Part shown: piece by piece, positions 25,095 to 37,340 of the stretch | Layout of the letters: the number at the start of each line of letters is the position of its first letter | How positions within the stretch are numbered: position 1 is the first letter of the stretch | NCBI GenBank assembly: GCA_025738555.1 | Contig: JAOVFP010000014.1 | Span: forward strand, 1,426,001 to 1,490,000 | Direction of reading: 5' to 3' | Source: Cyathus striatus | Lineage: Eukaryota; Basidiomycota; Agaricomycetes; Agaricales; Nidulariaceae | DNA length: 64,000 nucleotides | Translations under genes and position numbers: made by a program | Notes under the pieces: generated by a model | Told to the model about the DNA's origin: nothing | Database searches by the model: none | What the model saw: the letters and a program-made list of their open reading frames with translations, nothing else

Positions 25095-25590
25095 ATGGAT
25101 TTGTCACATTTCCTCATGTGTCACGATTGTCACACATATTCCCGCGCCTCACATATTTCCCGCGCTTCACACATTTCTCACGCATCCCATATTTCCCGCG
25201 CATCACACATATTCCCACGCCTCACATATTTCCTGTGCATTACATATCTCCCACATGTCACGCTTTTCACATTCTTCGTGTGTCACAAGTGTCACATATA
25301 TTCCTGTGCTTCATGTTAGCTATGTGCGTCACACTTTCATATATTCCCACATGTCACATTTGTCCTGCGCGTCACAATAGTCACATATATTCCCGCGCTT
25401 CATCTTAGTCACACACATCACCATTGTCACATATGTTCTCACGCATCACAATTGTCACATACATTCTCGCGCTTCATGTTTGTCACGTGCGTCACGGTAT
25501 TCCCACGCGTCACCGCTTTCATGTGCGTCACATTTGTCACACTTTTAGCGTTCGTCACACTTGTGACATTGCTACATTTGTCATGCTTTG
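25095..25590 (+). repeat. H1 left inner array, GTCACA/TTCCCGCGC units
   Basis: Irregular ~17-34 bp units built from TTTGTCACA and ATTTCCCGCGCATCACAT. The mirror image is at about 26990-27600. Three overlapping frames of 74-114 residues rich in His and Ser arise here and are artefacts. Many CpG sites remain intact. Confidence 0.75.
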
Positions 25591-25639
25591 CAATCATGCC
25601 TTTCATGGGTATTACTCTTTGATTCACATGCCATAATTT

Positions 25640-26955
25640 TCACAGCTCAGTAATCTAATTTGGCCTTTGACATTGACAACATATCTAAATTTGAAACTTT
25701 GTGAAGTGGGGAATACTCAGCATATCACTTGTTATGCTCTACTACCCTATCATGGTTTTCATTTGTATTATGTTTTTGATGCAAGTCACATGTCAAGTTT
25801 GTCATGTTCTCAATATGCATCTCATTTGTCACATATTTCATGGGAACACAAGACTTCTTGAACTTATTATGACATGTAGAATATTTTAACTTTATTTATC
25901 TGGCATAAGATATATCAACTGTAAGCATGTGAACTTAAATTTGCTTCTTAAATTTGCTTACACTTGAGCTGGTCATGTGTGTCTGGTTACCTGTATATCT
26001 ATATCATTGTTCAAATTGTAACAGAACAGAATTATCCAAAACTGCAGAGTAAATTATTAAAGCAAAAAAAACAAATATGTTCTTGCTATATTGAAGGTTA
26101 TAACATGGGATATAACAATGAGTAAATTATGGAAGTCTAATAGTAAGAAGCAATTAGAATGAAAAATGTACAGTGTGTATGTAAGTCCATTGACATTTTA
26201 CAATCAAGACTAGAGATGTGATAAGATGGCACTGAACATTTTCATATTGAAACATTTGGGGATCAATCCACACATGGACAAAAAATGTGAAAGAACAGTG
26301 AGATATGTAATTCCATATCTCATCAAACTTACACATCTCAGTCATTAGATGATCATGATTCTTGTATCACTAGTGGTTATACTGATATCTTCAGTACACA
26401 TTATTGAGTCACATATCTGCTTACTCTATATAACTACATGACAATTCAATTTATTGATACAGTGAGGTAATGAAAACTATCTTCATTCATATTGATATTT
26501 TGTCACAATGTAGAGCAGGCAAATTGCCTGTACCATAGAATTAGTTTTATTTCTCTTTTTAATACTCAGCTCACTACCATTGTTCTGTACCTATTTAAGT
26601 ACAGTACATTACATTCATTAAATACAGGTTACTTTACATCACTGGTACCTATGGATAGATGGATGTGCTATTAACTCAAAAATTCTTTGCCTTAGAATTT
26701 CCTTCAACTCAGAAACTTCTTCCATGACAATCAGTTTCACTTCTATACTGCCATATGTGTTGACATCTCTGATATATGTTGTTTATTCTTGTACATGCAT
26801 GGTTTAATCTTTGAGATAAGCATATGACTATTGGCTGAATGAATCAGTTAACTACTCAGACAGCATCAGGATGTGGTTCCACATGCTATTGCTGACTATC
26901 CTTCTAGTAATATAGTTTTCAATTTGCCACCTACACTAAGAGCATGACAAATGGC
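25640..26955. other. Unique centre of H1; nothing coding seen
   Basis: AT-rich, non-repetitive sequence forming the loop of the H1 palindrome. Short open frames (25667-25889, 26154-26345, 26492-26674) show no family resemblance. Confidence 0.45.
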
Positions 26956-26959
26956 ATGC

Positions 26960-28110
26960 TTATAAAGCATGATTATTAAGGTGTAAAGCATAAAAAATGT
27001 AATGAAATGACAAATGTGAGAAATATGACATGCATAAAAAGTGTGACTAATGTGAAGCATGGAAATGTATGTGACAATTGTAATGCATGGGACAAATGTA
27101 GCGATGTGACAAGCGTGACAAGCGCTAAAAACGTGACGAATGTGATGTGTGTGATATACATGAAAAGCGTGACTAATATGAAGCGCGGGAATGTATGTGA
27201 CAATTGTGACGCGCGGGGATACCATGACGCACATGACAAACATGAAGCGCGAGAATGTATGTGACAATTGTGATGCGTGAGAACATATGTGACAATGGTG
27301 ATGTGTGTGACTAAGATGAAGCGCGGGAATATATGTGACTATTGTGACGCGCAGGACAAATGTGACATGTGGGAATATATGAAAGCGTGACGCACATAGC
27401 TAACATGAAGCACAGGAATATATGTGACACTTGTGACACACGAAGAATGTGAAAAGCGTGACATGTGGGAGATATGATGTGAGGCGTGGGAATATGTGTG
27501 ATGCGCGGGAAATATGGGATGCGCGAGAAATGTGTGAAGCGCGGGAAATATGTGAGGCGCGGGAATATGTGTGACAATCGTGACACATGAGGAAATGTGA
27601 CAAATCCATACTGTAGTAATATCCAATTAGTAGTTATCATTGATTGCTTATGATTGCCTAACCATCTATACTAATATTCAATTAGTAAAATCAATGATTG
27701 TTTATGATCACCTCACCACCCATACAATAATAATATTCAATTATAAAATATCAATGATTGCTTATGATTGCTTAACCACCCATACTAATATTCAATTAGT
27801 AGTAATCAGTGATTGTTTATGACTGCCTAACTGCCATTCAATATTAATATTGGATTAGAAAACATCAATGATTGTTTATGATCACCTCACCATCCATACA
27901 ATAATAATATTCAATTAGAAAAATTAATGATTGTTTATGATTGCCTAACTATTCATACTAATATTCAATTAGAAAAATCAATGATTGTCTCTGATTGCTT
28001 AACCATCTGTACAATAATAATATTCAGTTAGAAAAAATCAATGATTGTTTATGATTGCCTAACCATTTATGCTAATATTCAATTAGAAAAGATCAATGAT
28101 TGTTTATGAT
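26960..28110 (-). repeat. H1 right arm arrays, mirror of 24480-25590
   Basis: Reverse complement of the left arm, base for base over long stretches. A visible difference is a deletion of about 17 bp near 27475 relative to the left copy (25210-25250). Confidence 0.75.
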
Positions 28111-28201
28111 CCCAATCATATAGTGGCATGGCTTGTATGATTGGGGCAATCATATAACACTGCTGTTATATGATCAAATTGGCTGACACTTATGGGCATC
28201 A

Positions 28202-29401
28202 ATGATCTTTTTGACTTCACTAACTTTTATAATCCACTCTTTCATTCTTCCCCCAGTCGTCAAATTGATGAACTCTGTCTGCTGACTCTGCTCTCCTCCT
28301 GACACTGTCAAGTGCAACTGTCACCCCCACCCATAGGTAACACATTAAAACTTAAAGCTTCATTCTTTAAGTTCCAACTTGTATGACCATTGTTCAAAAT
28401 AAACTTCAGCACCATATAGCAGGACACACAGTATGACCAAACTTGATTCCAAGCTCCACCAAACACTGGCCCCCTGCCATTCACAGGCTTTTCCAAGTTA
28501 CTAAAACTCATGTATCATTCAGGATGGCACAGTCTCAGAAGCTTCAGCTATCTTTCCTATGTCTTCCCAGCTCCCAACAGGTTCATCTCAAATCTCTTAT
28601 TCAAGTCAAATAACCAAACATCATGCTCTCAGGCTTCCTTCATTTCAACTTGACTTTCAGTCTATGATTGTTGAAAACTTAGAACTCATCTTCCATTCAA
28701 GATCTCTCCTAAATATTCTACATTTCCTTTACAGCGACATACTTAACAAGATATATAGAGCACTTAAATCTGATTTGTGCAGTTTATACAGCAGAGAAAA
28801 TAAGCTTCACATAATTTCAACAGCATGCACAAGATGACCAAGTGCTCAGAGTTCCCAGTGAGTTTTTCTCATGTAGTTTCAAGTTCCTGCTTTTGTGCTG
28901 TTCACCACCCCCCCACCCCAAGCTGCTAAAACTTATGCACTCACTATTCAAGTAGTCCCTCTTGAATTTCTCCTTGAAGTCAAACAACCAACCTCTAACT
29001 CACTTCCTCAAGCTCTCTAGCTTCTCTGACATATGATACTACACTCTTTTTCAAGAATTAAACTAAACAAAAACAAAAGAATTCAGTTAATTAAAGATTT
29101 GAAAAAATTAAAAAAGTCTGTCTGTACATTATTAATTTGCATCATAATGCGAAGTACTATGTAAGTGCAACTACTTACATTTCTAACATACAACCTCACC
29201 AGTTCTAATGTCTCAACCAGTCCTAATTAGCTAAAATTTCCCAGCTGATTAAGTTTTTAAGTACGTTGTAAAATTCCAGCTCATCTCTGAAGCCTATATC
29301 AACACCAGTCCCATGATCAAAGGAGTGAGAAGGAGACAGCTAGGATTATACCACAAATCATTTCACACAAAAACCCTGATAAAACTGTTCTCCCATCCTC
29401 C
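28202..29401. other. Continuation of unit 2 spacer
   Basis: Aligns with 12345-12960 next to P1 (for example AGGATGGC.CAG..GAAGCTTCAG near 28520 against 12478). No reading frame is supported. Confidence 0.5.
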
Positions 29402-29409
29402 TCCCCATT

Positions 29410-31598
29410 GGGGCCTACAGGAAATCCAGTTGAGTGTCACTCGAATGTCACTTGAATGGTCACTCAAAGTGTCACTCAATTTTCACTCAATTTTCACTTG
29501 CTTAATTATCTTGCTTAATTTCAGTGGCCTAATTACATGATTTCTGTACTTGTTTGCTACTCCAGTCATTAAATAGCTATCTTAATATTATGTACTTAAT
29601 GAACAATACATTAAACTGAAACAACTAAGTAAAATGAGCAAGAAATGAGCTAGTAATAATATAATATTTTTCTCACTATTGCATATGTCACTCAAATGTG
29701 TTACATCTGTGTCCAGAATCTGCTATTCCGCACTATCCTGACATTCCTGCACTTCCTGCACTTCCACATTGGCCACATTTCTGACCAATTGTTGGATATG
29801 TCATTATGATTTATCAATTACTTGTGCTCATCCACTATGTCATTATTTTGACTTACTCCTCTATTACTACTCCTATCCATTTCACTATATCACATACAGC
29901 CTTTCCTTCCATTCTTCAGCCACTACTCCTCTATGGTGGCTGACTCCATGTTTACCTATCCCTAGTTATACCCTTATACTTCACTCAAAGTAAACTACTC
30001 CACTAGTTACTTAGAATTTAAGACTTCATTTCTGTAAAGTAACTTTAGTTTTCATATTGACTATGATTACAAATATACCACTATACTCCATCCTCTTGTC
30101 TCTAAGGTTTTGTCCTTAGTTCTGGGTCCCTATTCCAACTTTCCTCTGTTCCAACCTTTCTGTGTTTCATACTTGAGCTTGCTCCTACCTCAAGCTTGTT
30201 CCTACCTTGACCTTGAAATATGAACCACTGAGAATCACAAGGGGCGCAGCATATAAGCTGAAGCCAAGGTTCACCTCTGCACTTTCTGAGTTCTCTGCTT
30301 CTGACCTCAAGCTTACATAATACTCTGACTAGCTCCCTCCATGCTAAACCCAGCACCTCCCTTATCATCCCTCTGAGTGGTATGGTACATAACAAAATGT
30401 CACTCAAATTTCACTCCAATTTTGAATTGTCACTCAATTGTAACTTGAATGCTACTCAAATGCTACTCAAATTTTTACTCAAGTGAAATTGTTGTCACTC
30501 AAAAAAAATGTCACTCGAATCTTACTTGAATGTAACTTGAATGCCACTTGAATGCAACTCAACCTTCACTTGAATGTAACTTGATTGTCACTCGAATTTA
30601 CTCACTTAACTCAATTTTATGTCAATAAATTTAATTGTACTTCTTGTGTATCCCACTCTCATCCACTCTCACACTCATTATTTCCCATGCCTCTGCTTAT
30701 CATTTATGATAGATGCCAACTCTCCTGCTCATTGTTTCCCACACCTCCGCTTATTGTATTCAATTCCCACTCACCACTTCCCACCCCTCTTCTTTCAAAA
30801 ATTCCCACAGTATTTCCTTCACCAAATACTCACCTTTAACATTTTCCATGCATTTTGGCATTGCCCGCCATCACTTATGATTTCCCATGCTTCACTATTT
30901 TATCAATTTGTCATTTCCCGCCCTCCGCTTTCATTTTCCCATGCACATATTGCTAATTTATTGCACTTTCTTTTAAATTTATAATCATTCAAAAGTACCT
31001 ATGCTTCATGAATTATAATTGTACCATTCATTGTACAAAAGTATTAATTATTCCATAGTAAAAATTTGAATTATTCCGCATTTTAATAAGATTACCTTTT
31101 CATACAACATCTAAGGTACAGTCTAATGTATAAAGAAGAATATATAACAGATATTACAAAAAGATTCAAGAGAAAATAGGAAATATTGAGCTAGAAAATG
31201 CGAATTTACTTGCTCACTGTTGAGCATGATGATGAGGAAGGGTGCCCATCAACAGATCACCCATCAATTATGTGCAGCAGCATTGAGGAAGCGAGTTTGA
31301 TGGCATTGATGGATGTCAATGACAGCAATTGCAAACATGGACAAAGGTGAGAAGAAGCATGTGAAAATTTGAACAAGGTAGAATGTTGAAGGAAAAGGCA
31401 GGCAGGGGGGGAAGACAGTGATAGTAGTGTAGAGTATAAGTATTTATTAAACACTTACCTTTACAGACTTAATTTTTTAATAACTTGAATACTCGAATTG
31501 TCACTCGAGTGCAACTCAAATGCTACTTGATTGCAACTTGATTGCAACTTGAACTCACTCAAACAAAATTGTTGTCGACTGGAATTCTTGTAAACCCC
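29410..31598. mobile_element. Element I: 2.2 kb element with GTCACTCGAATG repeats
   Basis: Ends GGGGCCTACAGGAAATCCAG and, reverse complemented, GGGGTTTACAAGAATTCCAG. Exact 8 bp flanks TCCCCATT at 29402-29409 and 31599-31606. Subterminal zones are filled with CACTCAAATG/CACTTGAATG motifs in both orientations. The interior carries the TTTCCCAC/CCTCCGCTTATT minisatellite (30640-30960) and the GCTCACTGTTGAGC palindrome (31211-31225), both shared with A and B. No transposase is seen. Confidence 0.85.
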
Positions 31599-31606
31599 TC
31601 CCCATT

Positions 31607-33083
31607 GTGCCATTATCTTTCCCTCTTTCCCAAAATTCACTGTCCTTCCCCTCTTCACTTTTACTTTTCTGCCCTTGGACTTATACTTACTCATCACTCA
31701 TGGAGTCCATCCTCAGTCTATGCAGTACTAATGCCCTCTCCTTCTATAATTCATAATCCAAATCCTACACACATCAAATACCTCCCCACCATTACATTGT
31801 GCCACTTAAGTATGCCCTGCATGCTAATACACCACTTATAATTGTCATGTTTTAAGTACACAGGTATGCATAACTTGAACATGTATGCTTCATGGCTAAT
31901 GATCTCATAGTAAAACATACACACCAAAGGACGAGTGTTGTATGAATATACAACATAATATTTAGTTCAAGCTTTACTTAACTGTACCTGATGAGACAGC
32001 AAATACACTATGATATCTCATTCCAATCCCTCCACTTCACATGGTCAGCAATAATATATTTATTAAATAAAGGAATAGGGCCAACAAGTGGCAAAGCCCA
32101 CTACCAAAAAAATTAAACCAGGTATGGCCATTAAGTGCTCATGGGAAGATGAATAATACATGTACTACAAGTAAGGCACAAGACATAAATCCCAGTTGCA
32201 CCTACAATAATGGCAGGAAGGTAGCTAACACAAGGGAGAGACACAGAAAGACAGTGAAATACTAACTAACATTATGTGATATGCATGGTGCCAGACATGA
32301 GAGAAAACACTGAGTATGTGTGCTTAAATACCAGTGTACAGACCAAAGACACATGATGCACTGGACATCTAAGTGGTAGTTAGCAACTGTGTTCAAACCT
32401 TCAGCAAGAATGTTTGTCACTCCAGTGTTGCAAGTGCACTGCATAGGAGTAGATAGAGCCTTTGCCTAGGAGATACATATCCTGCCATGCATGTGGCATG
32501 GTCATGTCCTGAATACTTATGGTAATAAGCTGCAGCTCAAGTGCATGAATGAACATGATACATCCAGCTGAATGAATGAGTTCAACTTTTAGTATGAAAC
32601 AGAAATACAGTGGGGTCTCATTAAGTTTGGTGATCCATGAACATTTTGGGTGGGTGTTCAGAAACTTCTAACTGAGGCATCTTGATGTTACCCCTCCTTT
32701 CCTAATAACTATTACCAGCCAATGGCATGAAAGTTACCCCCTGCCACCACACAATCCCTTTCTTCTGCATGTATGGGCACCCCAGATGCACTTGTAGACC
32801 CAGTAGGCAGGAATTCACTCTAGAAAAGCCAAAAATGAACCTGTGAGCAGAGAAATTATCAAGACATGTTCAATGGTAGATTTGGCCAAGATATGGAACT
32901 TCTACTCACATTTATGCAATACAACATGCACCATTAGCATTGTGATCACAATTATAATGCAGATCAGAACTGTTGTTAGTGTAGATAGTAAATGTGTATA
33001 AAATATGAAGCATCAAGAAAGCATATTGGAATGATTTAGAGACAACTTACAGCTTTAAACAGAAAGAGATCCAAGTACTCTGC
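31607..33083. other. Unit 2 spacer and unassigned sequence
   Basis: 31607-31840 aligns with 13260-13460 upstream of M2's 3' end; the alignment resumes near 37700, so about 31860-37700 is inserted DNA. Within it, CAGTGGGGTCTCATTAAG at 32608 preceded by TA resembles a pogo/Tigger-type inverted end, but no partner end was found. No gene is supported. Confidence 0.4.
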
Positions 33084-35427
33084 AGGCTCTTTACACTTAG
33101 CCATGTGTTCTGTACAGATCCGCACGGAATCCGTGCGGAATCCGTACGGAATTTTCGGAGTCCGTGCGGAATCTGCACAGATTTTTTTCATTTTGGCAGA
33201 GGTTTTTTTGGGTCTGTACAGATTCCGCACAGATTCCGAAAATTCCGTACGGATTACACGGAATTCCTCGGAATTCCGCATTACAGACCTGAAAATTCTG
33301 TACAGATTCTGTACAGAATCTGTACAGAATTTTATTATACTTGTTTCCTTGCATGTGACACACTGCATTAAGCATGACACTAGGTGTTGAGTGTGATACT
33401 AGGTGTTGAGTGTGACACTATACGTTAAATGTGACACTATAAGCGTGACACTAGGTGTTGAGTGTGACACTATACATTAAATGTGACACTATAAGCGTGA
33501 CACTAGGTGTTGAGTGTGATACTAGGTGTTGAGTGTGATACTATACATTAAATGTGACACTATAAGCGTGACACTAGGTGTTGAGTGTGATACTAGGTGT
33601 TGAGTGTGATACTATACATTAAATGTGACACTATAAGCGTGACACTAGGTGTTGAGTGTGATACTAGGTGTTGAGTGTGATACTATACATTAAATGTGAC
33701 ACTATAAGCGTGACACTAGGTGTTGAGTGTGATACTATACATTAAATGCAATACTATAAATGTGACACTATATGTTAAATGTGACACTATAAGCGTGACA
33801 CTAGGTGTTGAGTGTGATACTAGGTGTTGAGTGTGACACTATATGTTAAATGTGACACTATAAGCGTGACACTAGGTGTTGAGTGTGACTAAGCGTGACA
33901 CTAAGTGTTGAGTGCGACTAAGCGTGACACTAAGCGTTGAGTGTGACACTAGGTGTTGAGTGTGACACTAGGTGTTGAGTGTGATACTAAGCGTTGGGTG
34001 TGACACTAAGTGTTGAGTGTGACACTAAGCATTGAGTGTGACACTAAGTGTTAAGTGTGATACTAAGCATTGAGTGTGACACTAAGCATCTAGGTGTTGA
34101 GTGTGACTAAGCGTGACACTAAGTGTTGAGTGCGACTAAGCGTGACACTAAGCGTTGAGTGTGACACTAGGCGTTGAGTGTGACACTAGGTGTTGAGTGT
34201 GATACTAAGCGTTGGGTGTGACACTAAGTGTTGAGTGTGACACTAAGCATTGAGTGTGACACTAAGTGTTAAGTGTGACACTAAGCATCTAGGTGTTGAG
34301 TGTGACTAAGCGTGACACTAAGCGTTGAGTGTGACACTAGGCGTTGAGTGTGACACTAGGTGTTGAGTGTGACACTAAGCGTTGAGTGTGACACTAAGTG
34401 TTGAGTGTGACACTAAGCATTGAGTGTGACACTAAGTGTTAAGTGTGACACTAAGCATTGAGTGTGACACTAAGTGTTGAGTGTGACACTAAGTGTTGAG
34501 TGTGACACTAAGTGTTGAGTGTGACACTAAGTGTTGAGTGTGACACTAAGTGTTGAGTGTGACACTAAGTGTTGAGTGTGACACTAAGCATTGGGTGTGA
34601 CACTAAGCATTGAGTGTGACACTAAGCGTTGAGTGTGACACTAAGCATTGGGTGTCACACTAAGCGTTGAGTGTCACACTAAGCATTGAGTGTGACACTC
34701 TGCATTGAGTGTGACACTAAGCGTTGAGTGTGACACTAAGCGTTGAGTGTCACACTAAGCATTGAGTGTTACACTAAGCATTGGGTGTGACACTAAGCAT
34801 TGAGTGTGACACTCTGCATTAAGCGTGACACTAAGCGTTGAGTGTGACTAAGCGTGACACTAAGTGTTGAGTGTCACACTATACATTAAACATGACACTA
34901 TGCATTAAGTGTGACACTATACATTAAACATAACACTATACATTAAGCATGACACTAAGTATTGAGTGTGACACTATGCATTAAGCATAACACTAAGTGA
35001 TGAGTGTGACACTCTGCATTAAGTGTGACACTAAGTGTTGAGTGTGATACTATACATTAAGCATAACACTATGCATTAAGTGTGATACTATGCATTGAGA
35101 ATGATACTATATATTGAGTTTATCATGGATTTTGTATAGTGTGACACTTTTCACCTAGAGTTACACTTGACATGTGTGACAAGGCAGCAATGCATAAATC
35201 CACACAGAATCCATGCAGAATATGTATGGAATCCATATAGAATAATTACCTCTAATAATAATAATAGCTACTATATAAATTCTGTATGGTATCTATACAG
35301 GTCTGTACGGGTCTGTACGGATCCGCACGGATCCGTACGGAATTTTCGGATTCCGTGCGGATTCCGTACGGATCCGTGCGGATCCGTACAGATCCGTACA
35401 GACCTCTTGGGGGAGTGTAAATTACTG
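33084..35427 (+). mobile_element. Element C: satellite-filled TIR element
   Basis: Ends AGGCTCTTTACACTTAGCCA and, reverse complemented, CAGTAATTTACACTCCCCCA, matching element D in inverted order. Inside each end lie 200-250 bp of CCGTACGGA/CCGTGCGGA palindromic motifs, and the centre is a 1.8 kb satellite. No target duplication is visible (TACTCTGC left, AGAAAAAG right), unlike D. No protein is encoded; the ~90-115 residue frames in the CCGTACGG zones are artefacts. Confidence 0.7.
33359..35160 (+). repeat. 19 bp satellite GAGTGTGACACTAAGCGTT in element C
   Basis: Tandem units of 19 bp (GAGTGTGACACTAAGYRTT). At the left (about 33425-33740) a 71 bp higher-order unit made of GACACTATAAGCGTGACACT plus related monomers repeats about four times. 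To the right the array is plainer, and after 34860 it decays. The same satellite, inverted, fills element D. Confidence 0.9.
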
Positions 35428-35747
35428 AGAAAAAGTCACATTGAAGTACAGGTCTTGAGGTTGGTAAGGTAGATCTCAAGCCAAGTGAGTCATGAAAGTG
35501 TAAATCAGAATGCAGGTGTAGGAGGAAGGTAGACCATGAATTAGATCCTGAAAGGTCAAACAGCACTGTTTCCTTTTTAATTTGCAAGGACAGCATCTGA
35601 GAGAACATAGTACATGTCATCTACACTGTGGGATTAAGTGAGAAATCAAAACATGTAAGGTACTGTAGCATACCTACCATTCATCACACACAATCCAACC
35701 TGTCTTCAATCTTTCTCCAACCACCATCCTCACCCCTCAAACCTCAA

Positions 35748-37340
35748 GTCATCAGCAAATTCCCACATCACAAATTTAGCCAATTTAGCTGAAATTAAGA
35801 GTGAGATAAGCTGATTTATGGATAATTTAGTCCACATAAGGCATTTTAGGTGAATTAGCTGAGGTCCCCTACTTATTCCGAAAAATTAGGTGGACATTAG
35901 CTCACAATTAGGATATTATAGGTAAGTTTTGATTTAAATTAGTGATTCAGTTTCACTCATTAGTTCTCTATTAGCTCATAATATTGCTCACAATATGCTT
36001 GCATTATTTCAGTTATAGGATAGAGGGTAGAAGCATTCTATTAAACACATACAATACATAAACATAGTATAGTCTAGGTAGTAACTATCACTACTATACA
36101 CTCAGCCATCAATTGCAAAATTTAAGAGGAAGCACTAGATGTAAACAGTGCCAGGAGTGAATGAACAGGCAGTAACTAGAGCAAAAGAGCACAAAAGAGC
36201 AAGAGTAAGAGTGAGATTGTGAGAGAAAGGTGAAAGTATAAGAGTACATGTCAAAGAGAGTGAGAGTAACTTCTGAGAGAGTGTTTCTGGGAGTGTGTTC
36301 AGGAGAGTATGTCCAAGAAAGAAGTGTGTCCAAGAGTCCCAGAGAATGAGAGGGCAAGAGTGTGTGTGTCCAAGGGTGAGAGGGTGTGTCCAAGAGACTG
36401 AGAGAGCATGTTCAGGAGGCAAGAGTGTGTGTCCAAGGGGGTGAGAGTGCATGTCTGAGAGGGTGAGAGTACATGTCCAAGGGGGCAAGAGTGCGTGACC
36501 AAGAGTGTAAGAGTGGGAGAGGGGAGTGAAAGAGTGAAGGAATGAAAGAAGAGAGAGGGGAAAAGCAAGGGGAAAGTCAAACAAGTTGAATGAGTTGAAT
36601 GAGTTTGTGACATGGAATTATTTATGTGAAAACACATCATTCTTCCAATAATTTGATTGGCTGATGACTCTTCGGCTGGACATACTTCAGCTCAACCAAC
36701 AACAGAGCTATCACATTAAGTTACAGCCAAGTTACTGTAGCTTTACTTAAGTACTGTAATCTGGCTTGGGATTTCTCAGTTTCATTGCACATCACAAGCT
36801 CAGCTAATACAATAATAAGTACTTTAATTTATTGCATAGTTAGAATGATAGAATAGTATAAATACTACAGGAGGTAATACAAGTAAGTATGCATGTAAGT
36901 AAATCTAAGTAGAGTATGCTCACCTCAGTTCTCACAGAGTGGCAATGACTGAGGAGGGCAGAAAAGCTCTCTAATCAACTTAAATATGAATTAAATTTTC
37001 TAATATGGAAACAAATGAGGTCAATGGCCTTGAAGGCAGCATTGTGCCAGCCTGTAATGATACAGCACATCAATAGTGCATGGATTGCATAAGCAACCCT
37101 TTGCGTTCCAACATGGATAAGTATATTTAAGTATCAAATAAGTACATTATATGTAATGAAATAAATAGCATATAGTGATTACTAGGTTGCAATTAGTTAC
37201 TGGTGGCAGCTTATCTTTACTTATTAACACTTACTTATGAATATAAGCTCCAAATAAGCAAAGATTAGATGTAATTAGGTGATGGGTACCCCTTATTGAA
37301 CTAATTACACTAATTTAGTGCCTGGGGAATTTGCTGATGC
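35748..37340. mobile_element. Element J: 1.6 kb element with TTAGCT/AATTAG repeats
   Basis: Ends GTCATCAGCAAATTCCC and, reverse complemented, GCATCAGCAAATTCCCC. Flanks AACCTCAA (35740-35747) and AACCTCCA (37341-37348) form a near-perfect 8 bp duplication. Subterminal zones are AT-rich with AATTTAGCT-type motifs. Includes a GTGTCCAAG minisatellite at 36240-36520. No transposase is seen. Confidence 0.6.
36240..36520. repeat. GTGTCCAAGAG minisatellite in element J
   Basis: Purine-rich ~24 bp units (GAGAGGGTGTGTCCAAGAG and variants). The 94-149 residue minus-strand frames over it are leucine/threonine-rich repeat artefacts. Confidence 0.6.

Larger units (their letters stand above)
24399..28193. 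mobile_element. Element H1: 3.8 kb palindromic TIR element
   Basis: Ends GAGGGGTGTCAGCCAATTTG and, reverse complemented, ATAAGTGTCAGCCAATTTG. Flanks TGGCATTG (24391-24398) and GGGCATCA (28194-28201) are a diverged 8 bp duplication; P1 shows the uninterrupted TTTTGGCATTGACGATC near 12340. The first ~1.2 kb and the last ~1.2 kb are reverse complements of very high identity, and a unique ~1.35 kb AT-rich centre separates them. Each arm has an outer array of ~60 bp units and an inner array rich in TTTCCCGCGC and GTCACA. No transposase. Shares its terminal GTGTCAGCCAA with H2 and H3. Confidence 0.8.

Noticed and set aside
25064..27640. His/Cys-rich frames of 60-123 residues in H1
   Set aside because: Same explanation: inner-array repeats, mirrored left and right.
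33103..33390. Overlapping frames in the CCGTACGG zone of element C
   Set aside because: Palindromic 10-mers keep both strands open; mirrored in element D and at the other end of C.
33350..35160. CRISPR-like look of the 19 bp array
   Set aside because: No unique spacers; monomers abut and vary by point changes. It is a eukaryotic satellite.
36109..36640. 149-residue Leu/Thr-rich minus-strand frame
   Set aside because: Follows a purine-rich minisatellite; three overlapping frames are open at once.
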